A DNA stretch of 64,000 bases from Exophiala sp. HKRS030 (lineage: Eukaryota; Ascomycota; Eurotiomycetes; Chaetothyriales; Herpotrichiellaceae). The notes beneath the pieces are model-generated. The model worked only from the letters and a program-made list of their open reading frames with translations, searched no databases and was not told the origin of the DNA. Every line of letters begins with the position of its first letter. The stretch's first letter is position 1. A program made the translations under genes and the position numbers. The stretch covers positions 5,039,761-5,103,760 of the forward strand of contig JAHWDD010000007.1 in the NCBI GenBank assembly GCA_023897205.1, in the 5' to 3' direction. Positions 33,361 to 45,897 of this stretch are shown here, piece by piece.

Positions 33361-33418
33361 AACCTATGTAAGGCTAAGTAAACTACGTAAGGCTAAGTAA
33401 ACTACGTAAGGCTAAGTA
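33361..33418 (+). repeat. 19-bp tandem repeat, three units
   Basis: The unit AACTACGTAAGGCTAAGTA occurs at 33381-33399 and 33400-33418. A 20-nt variant (AACCTATG at its start) lies at 33361-33380. Confidence 0.9.
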
Positions 33419-33744
33419 GAATAAGACTATTAATTTATAATCACTAGTCTATTCTATTCTAAAGCCTTCTATATAGACTCTTCTTTATGTCTATATAAGG
33501 AGGTCTTTATCCCACTTATAAGCTTTTACTCCTTAAGCTCTCTAAGTCCTTATTTAGTTATTACTTAGCTAGTTATTTATTAATAAAGGCTTATTACGCT
33601 ATACCTTTCTTTATTATAATATAACTTAGTTCTCTTAATAAAAGTTAGTAAGAATAACTAAATATTTAATGTTCTAAGTTTAAAATAATTAATAAAGGTC
33701 TTTAAGTCTTAAATATATAAAAAAGTAAAGAAAAAGTCTTAACT

Positions 33745-34500
33745 ATTAATTAACTCTAGCTATAGAAGTTATATTAAAGTAATTTTTATTATTTACTATA
33801 TAAAGAATAATATTAACTTACTTATTATACTTTCTTATTACTCTTATTTTCTTTAGTTACTTAATATTAAGGTATTTTTAGTGTTTAAGTATATCTATAT
33901 AAATAAGATTAATATAACTAACTTCTTAACTAAGCACATAATAAATTTTATATTTATAATAATTAGTAAACTACATAATAGGTAAAGTAATCTAAACCTA
34001 AAACTTAATATTTAACCCTAATAAGTAAGGTAAGGTAAACCTTTTTAATGTGTGAGTATCTATAGATAAAGTAAGACTTTTCTTATAAGTACTTAAAACC
34101 CGATTTTTCACCTATTTAAAAGAAAAAATTAAAAAATTTAGATTATTACTTAAATTATTACTATTTTTAGTAATTTTAAGATATAAAATAGACTTTAAAA
34201 GATCTTAGTATTACTTTTACCTTACTCTAAACCCGCGTAAATATCTATAGATAGAGTACTTAATTTTAAAAAAACCTTAATAAGTATATAGATAAAGTAA
34301 GACTTACTTAATGAGTTACTTTACTCTACTTATTACGTAATTTAATAATTAGAAATATTTATTTAAGCTTATATAAAGACTATAAAGCTAAATAATATCC
34401 TTAATAAATAATAAAACACTAAAGTAGTACTTAATAACTTATAAAAAATACTTAACTAGCTCCCTTAAAATTAGGCTTAATAAATATCTTTACTAATTAT
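33745..34500 (+). repeat. Partial, interrupted third copy of the 1.7-kb element
   Basis: 33750-33960 matches 37600-37790, sharing for example AAGAATAATATTAA and AGATTAATATAACT. 34365-34480 matches 37810-37920, sharing AAGCTAAATAATAT and AAAACACTAA. About 400 unrelated bases lie between the two matching pieces. Same orientation as the left inverted arm. Confidence 0.7.
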
Positions 34501-36627
34501 ATTATTAAAAGAGTATAATATAAATAATAAGTGAGTAAGATAAATAAGTAAGTAAGATATCTTTACTTAATTACCATTATATTTTATAGCTATACTTAAT
34601 CACTATATATTAAATTAGTTATAACTACTTAAATTTCTCTTTCTTAGATAAGATTATAACTACTTAATAGGTTTTAGAGTTATATTTAGTGTTACTATAG
34701 ACATTATATCGCTATACACTTATTTCACGCTATTAACTTAAATTATTACTAAACTATATTTCTTACTTTATTATAATCTAAATATAACTATAAAACTATA
34801 GACACTAACTCTCCTTAAGCATTATACTTTCTTTAGTGTATAGTTACTTCTTTTTTATTTAGTAATAATAACTAAGTAATGTATTCTTATTATAAAGTAT
34901 CTTAACTTTAAACTTTAATAGCGTGATCTAGTGTATAATTTCTATTATATTCTTTATAAACTAATTAATAACCTTAAGAATTAGAGTTAAAGAGTTTTCT
35001 TAATGTTAAGAGACTTAATTCTTAATAAATATAGACTATAAGTTAGCTTTAATTAGGTTATTAAGTATTTTAAATATTTAGACTTAAGGTAGTGCGCTAC
35101 TCTATTTTTTAGGGGTTAATATTTATAGCTTTATATCTAAATAAGTAATTATACTTTCTAAATTATAGAGAATAAGCTTAGTCTCTTAGAACTTTATTTA
35201 AACATTTTAAATTATTATTATTTATTAAAAAGTAGCTAAAAATATGGGAAAGAAGTTCTTCTTTAAAATATGAGTAGTATTAGCTTAAACTCTCTTCTTA
35301 ATTTAGTCACTATATACTTATTTTAATAGGCTAAAATACTTAATATTAAAAGACTAAAGAATATAAAATAAATAAGATAATATATAGAGAGTAATAATAT
35401 TATACTCCTTATAGTAAAGCTTAAAATTAGTTAAGTAATAACTTTTATATCTATTAAGAACTAAAAGATAATATTTATTTATTATTTATAGTTTTATATA
35501 CTAATTAAAGTATTAAATATATTTTAGATCTCTTTTATTTATAGTTTAGCTATTAAAAAATATAATAATAATTTAGTTATATAGAAAAGTACTATTTTAG
35601 TACTAAGTAAAGAGATAATATTTATTTAAAATAATAATAAATAATAAAACTATTTAGCTTAATATATTAATACCTTAAATCACTATTATTTATTTCTAAT
35701 TACTAAACTAAACTAACTTAATACTTAAGTATCTTTTAGTGCTTATTATAATAATATTTATTAAGATTATACTTATTATAAACTTAGTCTTATTAAAATT
35801 ATAGATATTTATATTTATTACACTATATTTTATAACTATATTCTTTACTAGTGCGAATTATATTTAAATTATATTAGGATCTTTATATTAAGTTCTTATA
35901 TAGTTATATTAATAAAAGAAATATATTTAAAGCTTTAATTATTACTTAATAAAGTTAAAAGCTTATTATTTTCTAATAAGAGATATATTATACTCTATAA
36001 GTAGTTAATTAGTTATATCTTTTACGCTAATAAGTTAAAAAGAATATAATTATATATTAAGGTTAAGAGTATACTAAATAATTATATTCTCTTTAAGAGA
36101 GATTAGATTTTATAAGTTAAATATATTATTATTATAAGACTAAATATTCTTAAGTTAATAAGATAAAGTTATATAACTATAGCTATAAATTTTATTAACT
36201 TTTTAAGTACTAAGATTTAAAGTTTATTTAATAGTTTAAAGAGTAAAAACTATTTAATATTTAGTATTAATAAATATTATATATTATAATAAAGAAAATT
36301 ACGTTAAAAGTTAAAGGTTTAGAAAATCTAAAGAGATATTTTACTTACTTATTTATTTTATTTACTTATTATTTATATTATAATTAAATATATTAATATA
36401 GCTAAAGATATACTTTTATTAATAATTATCTTTAAAGATTAAAACATTAATTCTAAATAGTTACTAACTTAAATACTCTTTAATTAGTATTTCGTGATTA
36501 ATAAGAATAACTAAACATTAAATAAGCTTAGTTTATAATAATTAATTAAGGTATTAAAGCCTTAAATTTAAAAGAAAGTAATAAATTAGTTTTAATTATT
36601 AATTATTAATAGCTATAAAAGTTATAA

Positions 36628-38333
36628 AGTACTATATAATTTAATAAACTATATAAAATAATAAACTATAAAACTCTATTTAGTTATATTTAATTATTAC
36701 TTTTATTAATTATAAATTATTAATATACTTCTAAAGTAGCTAATCTTAAAGAGTAAGTTTAGAAGACTATTTTAGTATATTAAAATTAAGAATATAAGTC
36801 TATTTATATTATTATTATCACTTTTAATGTGTTATATTAAACCTTATTATATTAACTTACTAAAGAATTTTTATATACTTAAGTTATAGAAATAATTTAA
36901 ATTCTTTTAAATGCGAAAGAAAAGATATTTATATAATAAATCTCATAATATATATATACTAAGTTACTTATTATACTAGTATTATTAATTAAGCTAGCTA
37001 AATTAATTCACTATAAATATATTTAATATATATTATAAAATTTAGTCTTCACTAAAATTATTACTTTAATTAGTTATAAATAGTTTTATTATTTTCTTAA
37101 TTATTATTTAATTATTTAAAGTATTTATATAAAGTAACTTAAAGCTATATAATTTAATAGTATATTATATAATAAGATTAAAATATAATTTAATATAGTT
37201 ATTACTAAATTCTAAGAGTATATTTATAATAATTTTAATATTTAAAATATAAATAAGTTTAGTTTTAAGGTTAAAAAGAGTTAAATAATAAAGGTCTTAA
37301 TTTTTCTTAACTATTAATAATAATATAAGATTATAATAAGGAAATAAAAATAAGTAATTATAATTAAATATATTAATATAATTAAAGATATACTTTTATT
37401 AATAATTATCTTTAAGAGTTAAAACATTAATTTTAAATAGTTACTAGCTTAAATACTTTTTAACTAGTATTTTATAATTAATAAGAATAGCTAAATATTA
37501 AATAAGCTTAGTCTATAATAATTAATTAAGATATTTAAGCCTTAAACTTATAAGAAAGTAATAAGTTAGCCTTAATTATTAATTATTAATAGCTATAAAA
37601 GTTATATTAAAGCTAATTTTATTACTTATTATATAAAGAATAATATTAATTTATTAATTATACTATTATATTACTTTTATATTCTTTAGTCACTTAATAT
37701 AAAAGTATTTTTAGTATTTAAGTGCGCTCACTTAAATAAGATTAATATAACTTTATAGCTTAGTATATAATATATTTTATGTCTAAAATAGCTTAAAATA
37801 TTAATTAGTGCGCGTATAAAGACTATTAAGCTAAATAATATTTTTATAAGATAGTAAAACACTAAGTTAATACTAAATAATCTATAAAAGATACTAAGTT
37901 ACCTTTTATAAAATATAATTATATATATTTTATATCTAATTATACTATTAAAGAAGTATAATCTTAATTTCTCTTTACTATATAGCTTTTCTCTAAATAG
38001 TATAAAACTTTAGGAATTTAATATACTCTTAAATATAGTGTTAATATAAATATTTAAGCTTATATTACTTACTAAGTAATATATAATTTAGATAACTTAT
38101 ATAATAAAAATACTTATTATTAAGAATACACTTCTTTAGCGATAAAATTAAGAGTAAAGTGAGTTACTTAAAATATAAAAGAGTTATAAGTAAGGTAAAA
38201 GAGTTAAATTAGAAGGTAAATTTATATACTTTATAGAGAAAGTATTAAAGGTTACTTAGGAGATAAAAGTAGAGTAGTTAGTAAAATAGTGATAAGATTT
38301 ATTACGCTAGTAATTTATTAGAGTACTATATAA
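36628..38333 (+). repeat. Left arm of 1.7-kb inverted repeat (more A+T mutated)
   Basis: Aligns along its whole length with the reverse complement of 38475-40176. It starts with AGTACTATATAATTTAATAA and ends at TAATTTATTAG. Compared with the right arm it has T or A at nearly every site where the other has C or G. For example 37192-37205 reads AATATAGTTATTAC where the other arm, reverse-complemented, reads AATGCGGTCACCAC. Confidence 0.9.
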
Positions 38334-38474
38334 TTTAATAGATTATATAAAGTAATAAACTATAAAAACCTACTTAATTATCTTTTAATGTTTTTAACGT
38401 GGCACTAATATAACTATTCTATTATCTAAAGATATTAATAAGTAGTTAGATACTTTATCTTTCTTCTTAGACTC

Positions 38475-40176
38475 GATTTTAGTAATAAATTATTAGTATA
38501 GTGAATCTTATCACTATTTTACTAACTACTTCGCTTCTATCTCCTAAGTAACCTTTAACACTTTCTCTATAAAGTATATAAATTTACCTTTTAACCTAAC
38601 TCTTTTACCTCGCTTATAACTTTTTTATGCCTTAAGTAACTTGCTTTACTCTTAATTCTGTCGCTAAAGAAGTGTATTCTTAGCGATAAGTGTTTTCATT
38701 ATGTAGGTTACTTAAGCTATATATTACTTAGTAAGTAATATAAGCCTAGGTATCTATACTAACACTATATTTAAGAGTATATTAAATTCTTAGAGTTCTA
38801 TACTATTTAGGGAAGAGCTATATAGTAGAGAGAAGTTAAGATTATATCTTTTTAATAATATAATTAAATATAGAATGCGTATAATTATATTTTATAAAAA
38901 ATAATTTAGTACCTTCTATAGATTATTTAGTATTAACTTAGTGTCTTATTATCTTATAAAAATATTATCTAGCTTAATAGCCTTTATATACGCGCGAATA
39001 AATATTTTAAGCTATTTTAAACATAAAATACGTTATGTATTAAGTTATGAAGTTATATTAGTCTTATTTAAGTGGGCGCGCTTAAACGCTAAAAACACTC
39101 TTATATTAAGTAGCTAAAGAATATGAAAGTAATATAATAGCATAATTAGTAAGTTAATATTATTCTTTATATAATGGGCAACAAAATTAGCTCTAATATA
39201 ACTTTTATAGCTATTAGTAATTAATAATTAGGACTAACTCATTACTTTCTTATGAGTTTAAGACTTAAATACCTTAATTAATTATTATAGGCTAAGCTTA
39301 TTTAATATTTAGCTATTCTTACTAACTATAAAATACTAGTTAGAAAGTGTTTAAGCTAATAGCTATTTAAAATTAATGTTTTAACCCTTAAAGATAATTA
39401 TTAATAAAAGTATATCTTTAGCTACATTAATATATTTAATTATAGTTACTTACTTTTATTTCTCTATTATAATCTTATACTATTACTAATAGTTAAGAGA
39501 AACTAAGACCTTTATTATCTAACTCTCTTTAACCCTTAAACTAGACTTATCTATATTCTAAATATCGAAATTATTATAGGTACGCTCTTAAAATTTAGTG
39601 GTGACCGCATTAAATCACGCTTTAACCTTATTATATAATGCGCCATTAAATTGTGTAGCCTTAAGTTACTTTATATAAATACTCTAAATAGTTAAGTAAT
39701 AATTAAGAAAGTAATAGAGCTATTTATAACTAATTAAGGTAATGATTTTAGTGGAGACTAAATTTAGTGACACATATTAAACGTATTTATAGTAAATTAA
39801 TTTAGCTAGCTTAATTAATAATGCTAGCGTAATAAGTAATTTAGCGCATATATATTATAAGATCTATTGTATAAGTATCTTTTCTTCCGCGTTTAAAAGG
39901 ATTTAGACTATTTCTATGGCTTAGGCGCGTGAAAGTTCTTCAGTAAGCTAACATAATAGGGTTTAATGTGACACATTAAAAGCGGTGGTGATAGCGCGAA
40001 CGGACTTATATTCTTAATTTTAATGTGCTAGGATAGCCTTCTGAACTCGCTCTTTAAGATTAGCTACTTTAGAAGTGTGTTAGTAATCTATAGTTAATAG
40101 AAGTGATAGTTAAACGTGACTAGATAGAGTTTCGTGGTTCATTACTCTATATAGTTTATTAAACTATATAGTACTC
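38475..40176 (-). repeat. Right arm of 1.7-kb inverted repeat (less mutated)
   Basis: Inverted copy of 36628-38333 across a spacer of about 140 bp. It keeps GCGC and CACGC clusters that are lost in the left arm, so it is the better starting point for identifying the element. The spacer (38334-38474) itself recurs inverted at about 40180-40360. Confidence 0.9.
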
Positions 40177-40947
40177 TATTAAAATTAAGTCTAAGAAAAA
40201 AAATAAAGTGTTTAATTACTTATTAATATCTTTAGATAATAGAATAGTTATATTAGTGCCGCATTAAAGATATTAGAAGGTAGTTAGATAGGTTTTTATG
40301 GTTTATTACTTTATATAGTTTATTAGATTATATAGTACTCTAACTAAAGTATTAAATATAGTGTAAAAGATAAAGATAAAGTACCTTATAAAATAATAGC
40401 GTAAATAATTACGCTAGTAAGCTATAATTAAAAATAAAGAGAAGAATATTAATAAGGTATTTAACTTCTTATTTACCTTATTAAATAATGGAATAGTGGT
40501 ATTAATACCTTATTAGTAACTTTTAAAGTAAGTTAGGTTAAATTTAGTGCGTTATTAGACTATATATATTATTAGACTATATAGTACTGTAGAGTATTTT
40601 TATCTTTACCCTAAGTAAGCGGATAAACTAATTAGTTCATTCTTAGTGACTTAGTAGTATTTCCTACTCCTAGTAGGAATACTTAGTCCTTAAGGATAGA
40701 GTTCTGTAACGTAATTAGCAGCTAATCGCGCACTCGTAAGAGACACTATAAGAAGATAGGGAATTAATATCACGATTCTTCTGATTTTATCTGTTCTGTA
40801 ACGCTTTGCGAGATTAATAAGGAACACTATAGTTCTCTTCTATCCTGCGACTCTTATAAAGATAATCGACTTACCATCAGAGCTACTTACACTATTTCAA
40901 CACCCCAAGGACTACTCACGACAATACGAAGCTTTAAATGACGGAAT

Positions 40948-41245
40948 TCAGGCAGTAGTAAAGCCTCCATTAACTCGTAAAGTGAGCCTGAGAACATAGC
41001 TTGATGAACCACTGGCAAAAAGCAAATGCCATCCGCGATCTCCACTGGCGTTACTGAATCGACCTTAGATTACTCTGTCGACAACACTTGCCAACGCCTG
41101 TTCTGTTGACTCGAGCAATAATGACATGTCGACAAATCTTGGACAGACAGCATTGACGCGACTACCTGTGTTCGCGTAGGCAACAGCACCTGGTCAGTCT
41201 CCAAATCGCATGATTCGACACACCGTACATACTCAAGTTAGACAT
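40948..41245 (-). pseudogene. SDR pseudogene, C-terminal remnant
   Basis: On the minus strand the piece MYGVSNHAIWRLTR is the active-site helix of a short-chain dehydrogenase, but the catalytic lysine of YxxxK is asparagine. A frame change follows, then AYANTGSRVNAVCPRFVD, the usual strand after the active site. After a TAA and another frame change, ASGSSSYV and VNGGFTTA with a TGA stop give the expected SDR end. The N-terminal cofactor half was not found upstream. Several lesions plus loss of the catalytic residue make it non-functional. It is the first gene trace on the telomere side of the RIP-like block. Confidence 0.75.
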
Positions 41246-42172
41246 AGCGCTCAGTCCCAGGATAGATGAGGTAGCTACGATCGATCCTCACCAAAAGGAT
41301 ACCTAGAAGGTCTATATTGTAAAATGCGCCAAGCTAATAAAGCGGATATACCATCAGAAATGAGAGGCGGGAAACTTCACCGTTGCAAGCTGAGATTGGC
41401 AGATCCATTAGCGAGCTCTTTCAAAATTGAACAAATTGATGACATGCACATATCCATGGTATGTGTTCTTCAAGACATTCATACCCTTGGAGTAAATTCC
41501 ATGCCCCTACGAGGCTGTAGGCCATTGTCCTGACGTGAGTGACCTTCTATCACACATCGAGAAACTGATTGCCATGATCTGAGCCAGGTCGGATAAACAT
41601 GGTGGACCGCTCCAAGTTAGTACAGAAACGCCAAGCTGCTGGCAGAAATCACGGGCCTTTTTCGTTAACGATCTGCTCGTTGTCGAGATAGTTCCGGCGG
41701 GAAAAGAATCTAGCCCATTCCTCGCAACGATCAACTGATAGAATCCTGGTAACATTAATTCCGTCTAAGAGATGTTAAGCTAGTACAGAACAGCTTCTGC
41801 AATGGCAAAGCTAACCACAATACAATTCAGGAATGTATCTTCATGTCGCTGGAGATCCCGCAGATGTAGTTATGTGGGAGGTCGACTTCTCATTTCCTTT
41901 CATTGACGTCCTTACTACGAGAGGGCCCGAAAATCGATACTCGACCCAGGCTATAGAACTCACTTACCGCTGCAAATGGCGTTTTGGTCTCGTGGGGTAA
42001 TGGGCCCGTCCCCTCGTTAGTATTTGCCTGGGTTTGCGCGTTTGCCCAATGTGCTACGTGAGCCTCACAAGAAGTGGAATTGGCGTGTGAGATAGATCGT
42101 GATTAGATAGTATGTACAAGACAGCGCATATTGCGACTTGATCTCCACCATACTGCGAACGACCGGCGCATA
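41246..42172. other. Intergenic or degraded, no gene recognised
   Basis: Short ORFs only (41324-41533 plus; 41507-41755 minus). The minus ORF may belong to the broken SDR's N-terminal half but carries no glycine-rich motif. Confidence 0.4.
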
Positions 42173-42775
42173 TCATGATAGTTGTCCTCTGACCACACCG
42201 GGAATGTATCTCGCAGTGTGAGAATCAGTGAAAAAGCCAGCTGGATTCTCTTCAATCTCCTTGACAGTGAAGCCAACACCTGTATCGGTGCCGTTGGCAA
42301 GGACACCAGTGGTGAATGGCCCGGTCAAGCAACCAACAGAACGGCGGACAACGGATGGATCATCACTGATGGGCAATGGGTTGGGAAATGCGATACGAGG
42401 TGGTCCTGATGCACCAGCGACAGCTTCGTGGATGTGCGTTGCAGTCAAGGCTGGCGATTGATATCCTCCAGTGACACCCATCAAGGTAATGTTCTTGGAT
42501 AAGTTAGCAAATGTTGAGACTCAGAGAAACAAGGCACTCACGAAGCAAATGACATCCAGGTCGCTGTTGATGCCATAATTGTAATGACCAATCGCGCCTG
42601 GCTCGCCCGGAGTAGGGGTGGTGCCGTTGATGACTTGGTCAGATGTTGCAACGACGTGGTATGTCGAAGTGAAGTAGAATGGGCTTAGGAGAGGCTTCCA
42701 GTCCTTCCACTTGAGAGGAGTGGCAGTGACGGCGTTGGCCAGGGCAGAGGCGAGGATGAGGCTGGCAGTCTTCAT
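42173..42775 (-). CDS. Secreted CHRD-domain protein
   Basis: Two exons (42775-42542 and 42493-42173) separated by a 48-nt intron give 184 codons. The intron has a GTGAGT donor, a GCTAAC branch point and an AAG acceptor. The first 20 residues (MKTASLILASALANAVTATP) are a clear signal peptide. The mature part matches the CHRD fold: FYFTSTYHVVATSDQVINGT, then after the splice THIHEAVAGASGPPRIAFPN, which is the family's best-conserved stretch, and the end TARYIPGVVRGQL. CHRD proteins are extracellular and their function in fungi is unclear. Two cysteines are visible (ICF and GCLTG). A TATA box lies 75 bp upstream. The gene is intact, although its neighbours are degraded. Confidence 0.88.
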
Positions 42776-42849
42776 GATGTTTGATCCTGTAATGTAAGGT
42801 GCTTCTTAAGGTTGATATCGATGTTCATGGTCGATGCCCCAGGTAGGGG

Positions 42850-42856
42850 TTTTATA
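42850..42856 (-). promoter_or_regulatory. TATA box of the CHRD-protein gene
   Basis: TATAAAA on the minus strand, about 75 bp upstream of the ATG at 42775. Confidence 0.55.
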
Positions 42857-45800
42857 GTCCTGAAAGCTTCAATTCTTGACAGCAATATAGATAGCAGTCG
42901 CCGATCGCCATTCCTCAATTTCTTGTACTTTCCGTCTTCGCGTCCATCAGCCTACTAAACATGGACTGGCGTTGTTGAAAGAATTGCAAATCATCTTGAA
43001 CGTGCGCAACGATGGCCCGTCTTCTCTGGATGCCAAAGTGTTGGCAGAGGCGCAGTGCTGGCCAAAAAGGCGATGCCAAGGCATAGAATGCGATCATCTC
43101 GCCTTGCAAAGCTGGGCATGACAGAAAACCGTAAGCTCCCATCAGAGACTTCCTAAAAGGGTCCACGGGGAAGCGAAAACAAGATGAAGCGAACATACGA
43201 ATGTGGAATAGAATCCTTGGTACACCTTTGATTAAGAAATTTCCAAGCTCTCTCTTTCATCGCTAGCTATATCCTCAAGCGGCAGCTCCGCCAGCCGGTT
43301 CGATCTGCAGATCATAACGTTGATCTGGACGAGATCGGATCGGCAATTTCTTTTCATAGTCAGAACTAGTGAGATCTGACTGAATGGCACGGCTGCCACC
43401 AGCTCAGATCTCGTCCACATCTTTGCCCATTGACCACTTTTTCTTCGCGCCAAAGCACTGACGGCCAAGAATGTGATCAGCGTTCCTGGCGGAAGATCGA
43501 TCAGGTGCCGGAATGTGAAGGCTTGGCTGAGACCTCCAAGCATCGTCGTAGTATTGGGACCTCGTCATGCCTTGATGGTCAACTTTGACGCCGTACTTGG
43601 CCATGCTAAGATTTCGGTACAGAAATTGGAAAATATTTCCGTCGCCTCACTAAGTGTCCGTGGTGTCCTGAGAGCCGTGCCAGTTTAACGGATCGTAGGC
43701 ATCCGAGCTACCACACCCCTCTGGATATGACCTATGTACAACAAGATCACATTCAAAGATGCCATGTTCCCACCCAGTTCTGGTTGCGATCATTGACTCG
43801 GATATGATAGGATATGAGCCACGTAGTATATTGGCAGTGTTGTCGTCCATACCAGACTGAAGAATTTCATAGACGACTCAGATGGAGCAGCGCGACGTCT
43901 CACGAATGGCATAATTCATCCACAGCGTGAGGACGCTACCCGTTACTACTCCAGGCTCAACCATGCTGGAAGCATGAACCGTTGTCAGCCAGCGCTCTGG
44001 GTAATGTCTGCTAAGTCTGAAGCAGGACTTAGTAACCACAATGCCATGCTTGAGCTAACAGCCTTGGTTGTGGGAACAAAGAACGAGATGTGGATGGCCC
44101 ACATACAACGGCAAATCGTGCTAATGAGGGGTTGACACTTGAATGCCAGCCAGCATAGAACCCGGAAAGTCGGATCCACGAGTGCTCTGGCTTGAGCTCT
44201 TCTAACTCATTATCATGACGCAGCCTCTTCTGCATAGGGTAGAGTTTCAGGTCGAGCCGCAGACTAGAAAAGTCCAAGGAAGTCTAATCTGGTCAGTGAC
44301 AAGACGGAGAACGATGAAGTGCATGATGCCGCAGAAACAAGAGGAATGCGGCAAAGCTATGAATGGCGATACCCAAGCTACCGCTCAGAGTATTTTTCGG
44401 CAAGTGCAAAAGGCTCGGCACATACGGACATCGTACGCCGTTTTGATGGAGAAGCTCTGCATAAGGACTGCCTTTAGCAAGTCTACTCGTCAACCTGACA
44501 AAGCTCATTAATGCGCTCCAAGGATTTTTAAGCGATGAGTTTCGTCACCTCGTTTTTCTCGTTTTACGCTCAAAACCCATAGAGTCTTCACGCGATTTTT
44601 TTGACTAATGATCTTATCACATTCATTCTCATTAATGACTCTTTTTTTCCCCAAATCGCCTATTCGCCTGAGATGAGCAGCGTACTCGAAAGACTGTTGC
44701 CTATGTTATGCATCATGGCAGAAAGTCCGGGAGCAACGGACGAAATGCGATTGATGAGGGACAAGGTTCAGTAGCTGCTCGACAAGATGGCCCTCTTTGC
44801 AACGCAGGGCATGTTCTTTCCAAGTATATGGAGTAGCTCACTGATTGTGTTATTAGATGTGAGCCCGAGCAACATGACTGTCAATCCTGTCGCGGGATAC
44901 ACTCCATCAGGCGACGCCTCTGGTCATCATACAGACAATGCTTCTCCCAGTCTGGAATTGGATAGGGATCTTCAGATTTTGTTTGCGAGCATTACCGAAG
45001 AACCAGTCAGTGCATTGCCTCTCGCCGCCATGACATAGCCGGAGTGCGGGGCTAACTCTCTGAACAGATTGTTTGGTCGCAACAGTCAATGGATACCGAG
45101 TTTCCTTTTTCATCATGGCAGCGGAGAAGTACGGAAGATGTCATATTTGATCTGAAGTAGCGCAGGCACTTCCTGCTTGCTAGCATACATCTCGTGCCGA
45201 TTGGGGAGAGCCTCTCTCGAGATAGACCACTCCTGGCTTTGGTTCGTGACTTAGAACTCTGATGACATACGCAAATAGATTTCGTGACGCAAGCCCCAGC
45301 TTGCTGGTAGACAGCATATAGTGGTGGCCCATATGGCCCAAATTGTAGATAGAGGAACAGGTTCCAGGAAGTACCAAGTCGAAGTTACCAATCATTTTAT
45401 GCTTTCTCTTATGTCTTGTGATGGGAAATCCGTATCGTCGCGGACTGCTATCTGCTCCTACTCAGCGCGTTCCGATGCCACGCTTTTCTGACCGCCATAC
45501 TTTAACATGCCCATAATTCTACTCCAAGCTCCCCTTAGAGTCCCGAGGAATGCGGTCGATCTAGGATAATGATAAGACCCGTGATTAAATGCGGCATAAC
45601 TTACTAGGCTCTGTCAACTTTTATTGGTGCCCGCCCTATCTGACTTTGATAAGGCAGCACTGACTTCCGCCACCTCGACTCGTGTCCTTATCATCGGTGT
45701 TCAGTACCCACATTTTTCGCGTTCAGGACCTCGAGGGTGCACCGGAGTGTATCGGTCGGGCCGACCGATCTGGTTTCGAGAAAGGTATTTGAATATGAAG

Positions 45801-45897
45801 CCAGAGTTAAGGGTTTTGCCAGACCATTAACGCTACTTTTGTTATGATATAGTTATTGCCTACCAATAAACAAACCAGTTATCATCAAACAGCAATA
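42857..45897. other. Gene-poor stretch with unrecognised short ORFs
   Basis: About 3 kb. Minus-strand ORFs at 42915-43196, 43232-43543 and 43404-43604 follow each other and could be parts of one degraded gene. Plus ORFs lie at 44215-44511 and 44787-45038. None shows motifs I recognise. TCGTTTTACGCT-like and AACGAGAAA-like oligomers occur near 44550. Confidence 0.4.

Larger units (their letters stand above)
32900..40870. repeat. RIP-like A+T-rich block of degraded repeats
   Basis: Nearly 8 kb dominated by A and T in both strands, with frequent TTAA, TAAT and ATTA and very few CA or TG dinucleotides. Remaining C and G are mostly in CT/AG, CC/GG and GCGC contexts. No long ORF survives on either strand. 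The block contains repeated sequence: two inverted 1.7-kb copies (listed separately), a partial copy, and shorter direct repeats. Homologous copies differ by C-to-T and G-to-A changes. This is the pattern expected from repeat-induced point mutation of a transposon-derived array. I could not identify the original element because no protein can be read. Confidence 0.85.

Noticed and set aside
32900..40870. Mitochondrial DNA insertion as an explanation of the A+T richness
   Set aside because: No mitochondrial gene, tRNA or intron motif is readable, and repeated inverted copies with transition-only differences fit RIP better.
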